From the NCBI GenBank assembly GCA_023475455.1, contig JAMCVR010000042.1, positions 7,345-12,848 on the forward strand: 5,504 bases of DNA, written 5' to 3'. The notes under the pieces were generated by a model that searched no databases, had not been told where the DNA came from, and saw only the letters and a list, made by a program, of their open reading frames with translations. The stretch comes from Thermoplasmatota archaeon (GTDB lineage Bacteria; Pseudomonadota; Gammaproteobacteria; Burkholderiales; Thiobacillaceae). The translations under genes were made by a program, and so were the position numbers. The stretch's first letter is position 1. Each line of letters opens with the position of its first letter. Of this stretch, positions 4,640-5,504 are shown piece by piece.

Positions 4640-5074
4640 ATGGCGCATGTGGAAAAAAGCGTGCTGGTGGCGCACCCCCCCGAACGCATGTTCGAACTGG
4701 TGGACCGGGTCGAGGATTATCCCGAATTCCTGCCCTGGTGCGGCGGAACCGAATTGAAAACGCGCGACGAGCATTGCACGGTGGCGACGATCCATATCGC
4801 CTACATGGGCATCCGCCAGAGCTTCACCACGGAAAACGCCAAAACGCCCCCGCGCGAGATGCGCATCAGGCTGCAGGACGGTCCGTTTGCCGAACTGGAA
4901 GGCGACTGGTCGTTTTCCCCCTTGGGCGGCGACGCCTGCAAGATCGAGTTCCGGCTGCGGTACGTGTTTTCCAGCCGGGTGCTGGAAACGATCCTGGCGC
5001 CCGTCTTCAGCCATATCACCAATACCTTTGTCGACGCCTTCGTGCGCCGCGCCGACGAGGTGTATGCCGTATGA
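4640..5074 (+). CDS. ratA: RatA / Coq10-like START-fold protein (ribosome association toxin family)
   Basis: This 144-residue protein belongs to the polyketide cyclase/START-like RatA-Coq10 family. E. coli RatA has been reported to bind 50S subunits and block 70S formation when overproduced. Relatives bind ubiquinone and support respiration, so the native role here could be either. The hallmark N-terminus is [21 protein letters not shown], followed by [15 protein letters not shown]. The middle has the ARATA/COQ10 pattern [14 protein letters not shown] and [15 protein letters not shown]. The C-terminal helix has [24 protein letters not shown] at 4640 is chosen over an upstream ATG at 4592 because family members begin at MxxVEKS. 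The upstream start would also extend into the smpB 5' leader. The stop overlaps the rnfH start (ATGA), which indicates translational coupling. Placement next to smpB and rnfH is the usual proteobacterial arrangement. Confidence 0.92.
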   Translation: MAHVEKSVLVAHPPERMFELVDRVEDYPEFLPWCGGTELKTRDEHCTVATIHIAYMGIRQSFTTENAKTPPREMRIRLQDGPFAELEGDWSFSPLGGDACKIEFRLRYVFSSRVLETILAPVFSHITNTFVDAFVRRADEVYAV

Positions 5075-5415
5075 GCGCAGCCACGATCCGCGTCGAGGTG
5101 ATTTATGCCTTGCCCGAACAGCAACCCCTGCTGCGGGTTCAACTTGCCGAAGGTGCGACGGTGGAAGACGCCATTCGCGCGTCCGGCGTGCTGGACGCCT
5201 TTCCCGAAATCGATCTTGCCAAAAACAAGGTCGGGATTTTCAGCAAGCTGGTCAAACTGGATGAAAAGGTGCGCGACCGCGATCGGGTGGAAATCTACCG
5301 CCCGCTGATCGCCGATCCCAAGGAAGTGCGCCGCAAACGCGCGGAAGAAGGCAAGGCCACCAGGAAGGGCGGGGGCGACGCCGCGTCTGAAGCCCCGTCG
5401 AACCCGACCCGGTAG
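5071..5415 (+). CDS. rnfH: RnfH family ubiquitin-like protein
   Basis: This 114-residue protein belongs to the RnfH (UPF0125) family, which has a beta-grasp ubiquitin-like fold. Its biochemical role is not established. The name comes from an association with rnf electron-transport genes in some bacteria. Visible family signatures are [18 protein letters not shown] near the N-terminus, [44 protein letters not shown] and the conserved [18 protein letters not shown] at about 72-89. The last 25 residues form a charged Gly/Ser/Pro-rich tail that makes it longer than the E. coli protein. The start ATG at 5071 shares ATGA with the ratA stop. No canonical ribosome binding site is clear, which fits coupling to ratA. 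No rnf genes are in the window. Confidence 0.92.
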   Translation: MSAATIRVEVIYALPEQQPLLRVQLAEGATVEDAIRASGVLDAFPEIDLAKNKVGIFSKLVKLDEKVRDRDRVEIYRPLIADPKEVRRKRAEEGKATRKGGGDAASEAPSNPTR

Positions 5416-5438
5416 ACATGAAATGCCCAAGAACAATA

Positions 5439-5467
5439 AGGCCTTCCGGAATGAATCCGGAAGGCCT
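5439..5467. terminator. Strong 12-bp hairpin after rnfH, probable bidirectional or minus-strand terminator
   Basis: AGGCCTTCCGGA (5439-5450) pairs perfectly with TCCGGAAGGCCT (5456-5467) around a 5-base loop. On the minus strand the stem is followed by a T-rich run (TTATTGTTCTT), as for an intrinsic terminator of a gene entering from the right. On the plus strand the following bases (ctgggttg) lack a T-run, so termination after rnfH is less certain. It lies 24 bases after the rnfH stop. Confidence 0.75.
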
Positions 5468-5494
5468 CTGGGTTGAGGCGGCGAGCCTGCCGGC

Positions 5495-5500
5495 TTATTA
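5495..5500 (-). other. Tandem stop codons, possible 3' end of a minus-strand gene beyond the right edge
   Basis: Read on the minus strand, the window edge gives TAATAA, 27 bases before the hairpin at 5439-5467. That spacing and order (stop, stop, hairpin, T-rich run) fits the end of a gene transcribed toward rnfH. Only four bases lie outside the stops, so no product can be named. Confidence 0.35.
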
Positions 5501-5504
5501 GTCG

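Noticed and set aside
4570..5070. N-terminal extension of the rnfH frame back to 4570
   Set aside because: The extension is the ratA gene read in another frame. RnfH family proteins start near [10 protein letters not shown], and ATG 5071 overlaps the ratA stop as expected for a coupled pair.
4801..5436. 211-residue minus-strand open frame opposite ratA/rnfH
   Set aside because: It is antisense to two clearly recognised genes and has no recognisable motif.

Overview
The window reads as a chromosomal segment of a GC-rich betaproteobacterium. The evidence is the divergent smpB / ratA-rnfH cluster and a RelA-type stringent-response protein, both typical of beta- and gammaproteobacteria. A Thiobacillus/Nitrosomonadales-like host is a guess from protein flavour only. 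No transposase, integrase, tRNA, rRNA or CRISPR array was seen.

Layout, left to right. (1) Positions 1-984 (+) hold the C-terminal part of RelA, open at the left edge, with an internal in-frame repeat: 1-115 is identical to 361-475. (2) Positions 977-1387 (+) encode a small four-helix membrane protein of unknown function that overlaps the relA stop. (3) Positions 1384-2529 (-) hold full-length mnmH/selU (tRNA 2-selenouridine synthase), convergent with the membrane-protein gene and overlapping it by 4 bases. (4) Upstream of mnmH on the minus strand lie a hairpin-rich leader, a 57-residue Arg-rich small ORF, and a promoter whose -10 box sits in the centre of a perfect 12-bp inverted repeat. (5) This block, from the last 11 codons of smpB to codon 242 of mnmH, is present twice in direct tandem (1806-2990 and 2991-4175, unit 1185 bp, apparently 100% identical). 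The upstream copy therefore contains a truncated mnmH fused to 20 out-of-frame codons. (6) Positions 4140-4589 (-) hold smpB. (7) Divergent from it are ratA (4640-5074, +) and rnfH (5071-5415, +), which overlap by ATGA. (8) A strong hairpin at 5439-5467 and tandem stop codons on the minus strand at 5495-5500 suggest the 3' end of another minus-strand gene beyond the right edge.

Removing one copy of the 1185-bp unit gives a coherent ancestral order: relA - membrane protein >< mnmH < small ORF < smpB | ratA - rnfH >. Most of the named genes act on translation or its stress responses: RelA makes (p)ppGpp, MnmH modifies the tRNA wobble base, SmpB works in trans-translation, and RatA is linked to ribosome subunit association.

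The most notable features are the two independent tandem duplications within 5.5 kb and the symmetric operator-like site over the promoter of the unknown small ORF. The duplications could be recent real events or assembly errors, and sequence alone cannot decide. No clearly new defence or mobile system was found.
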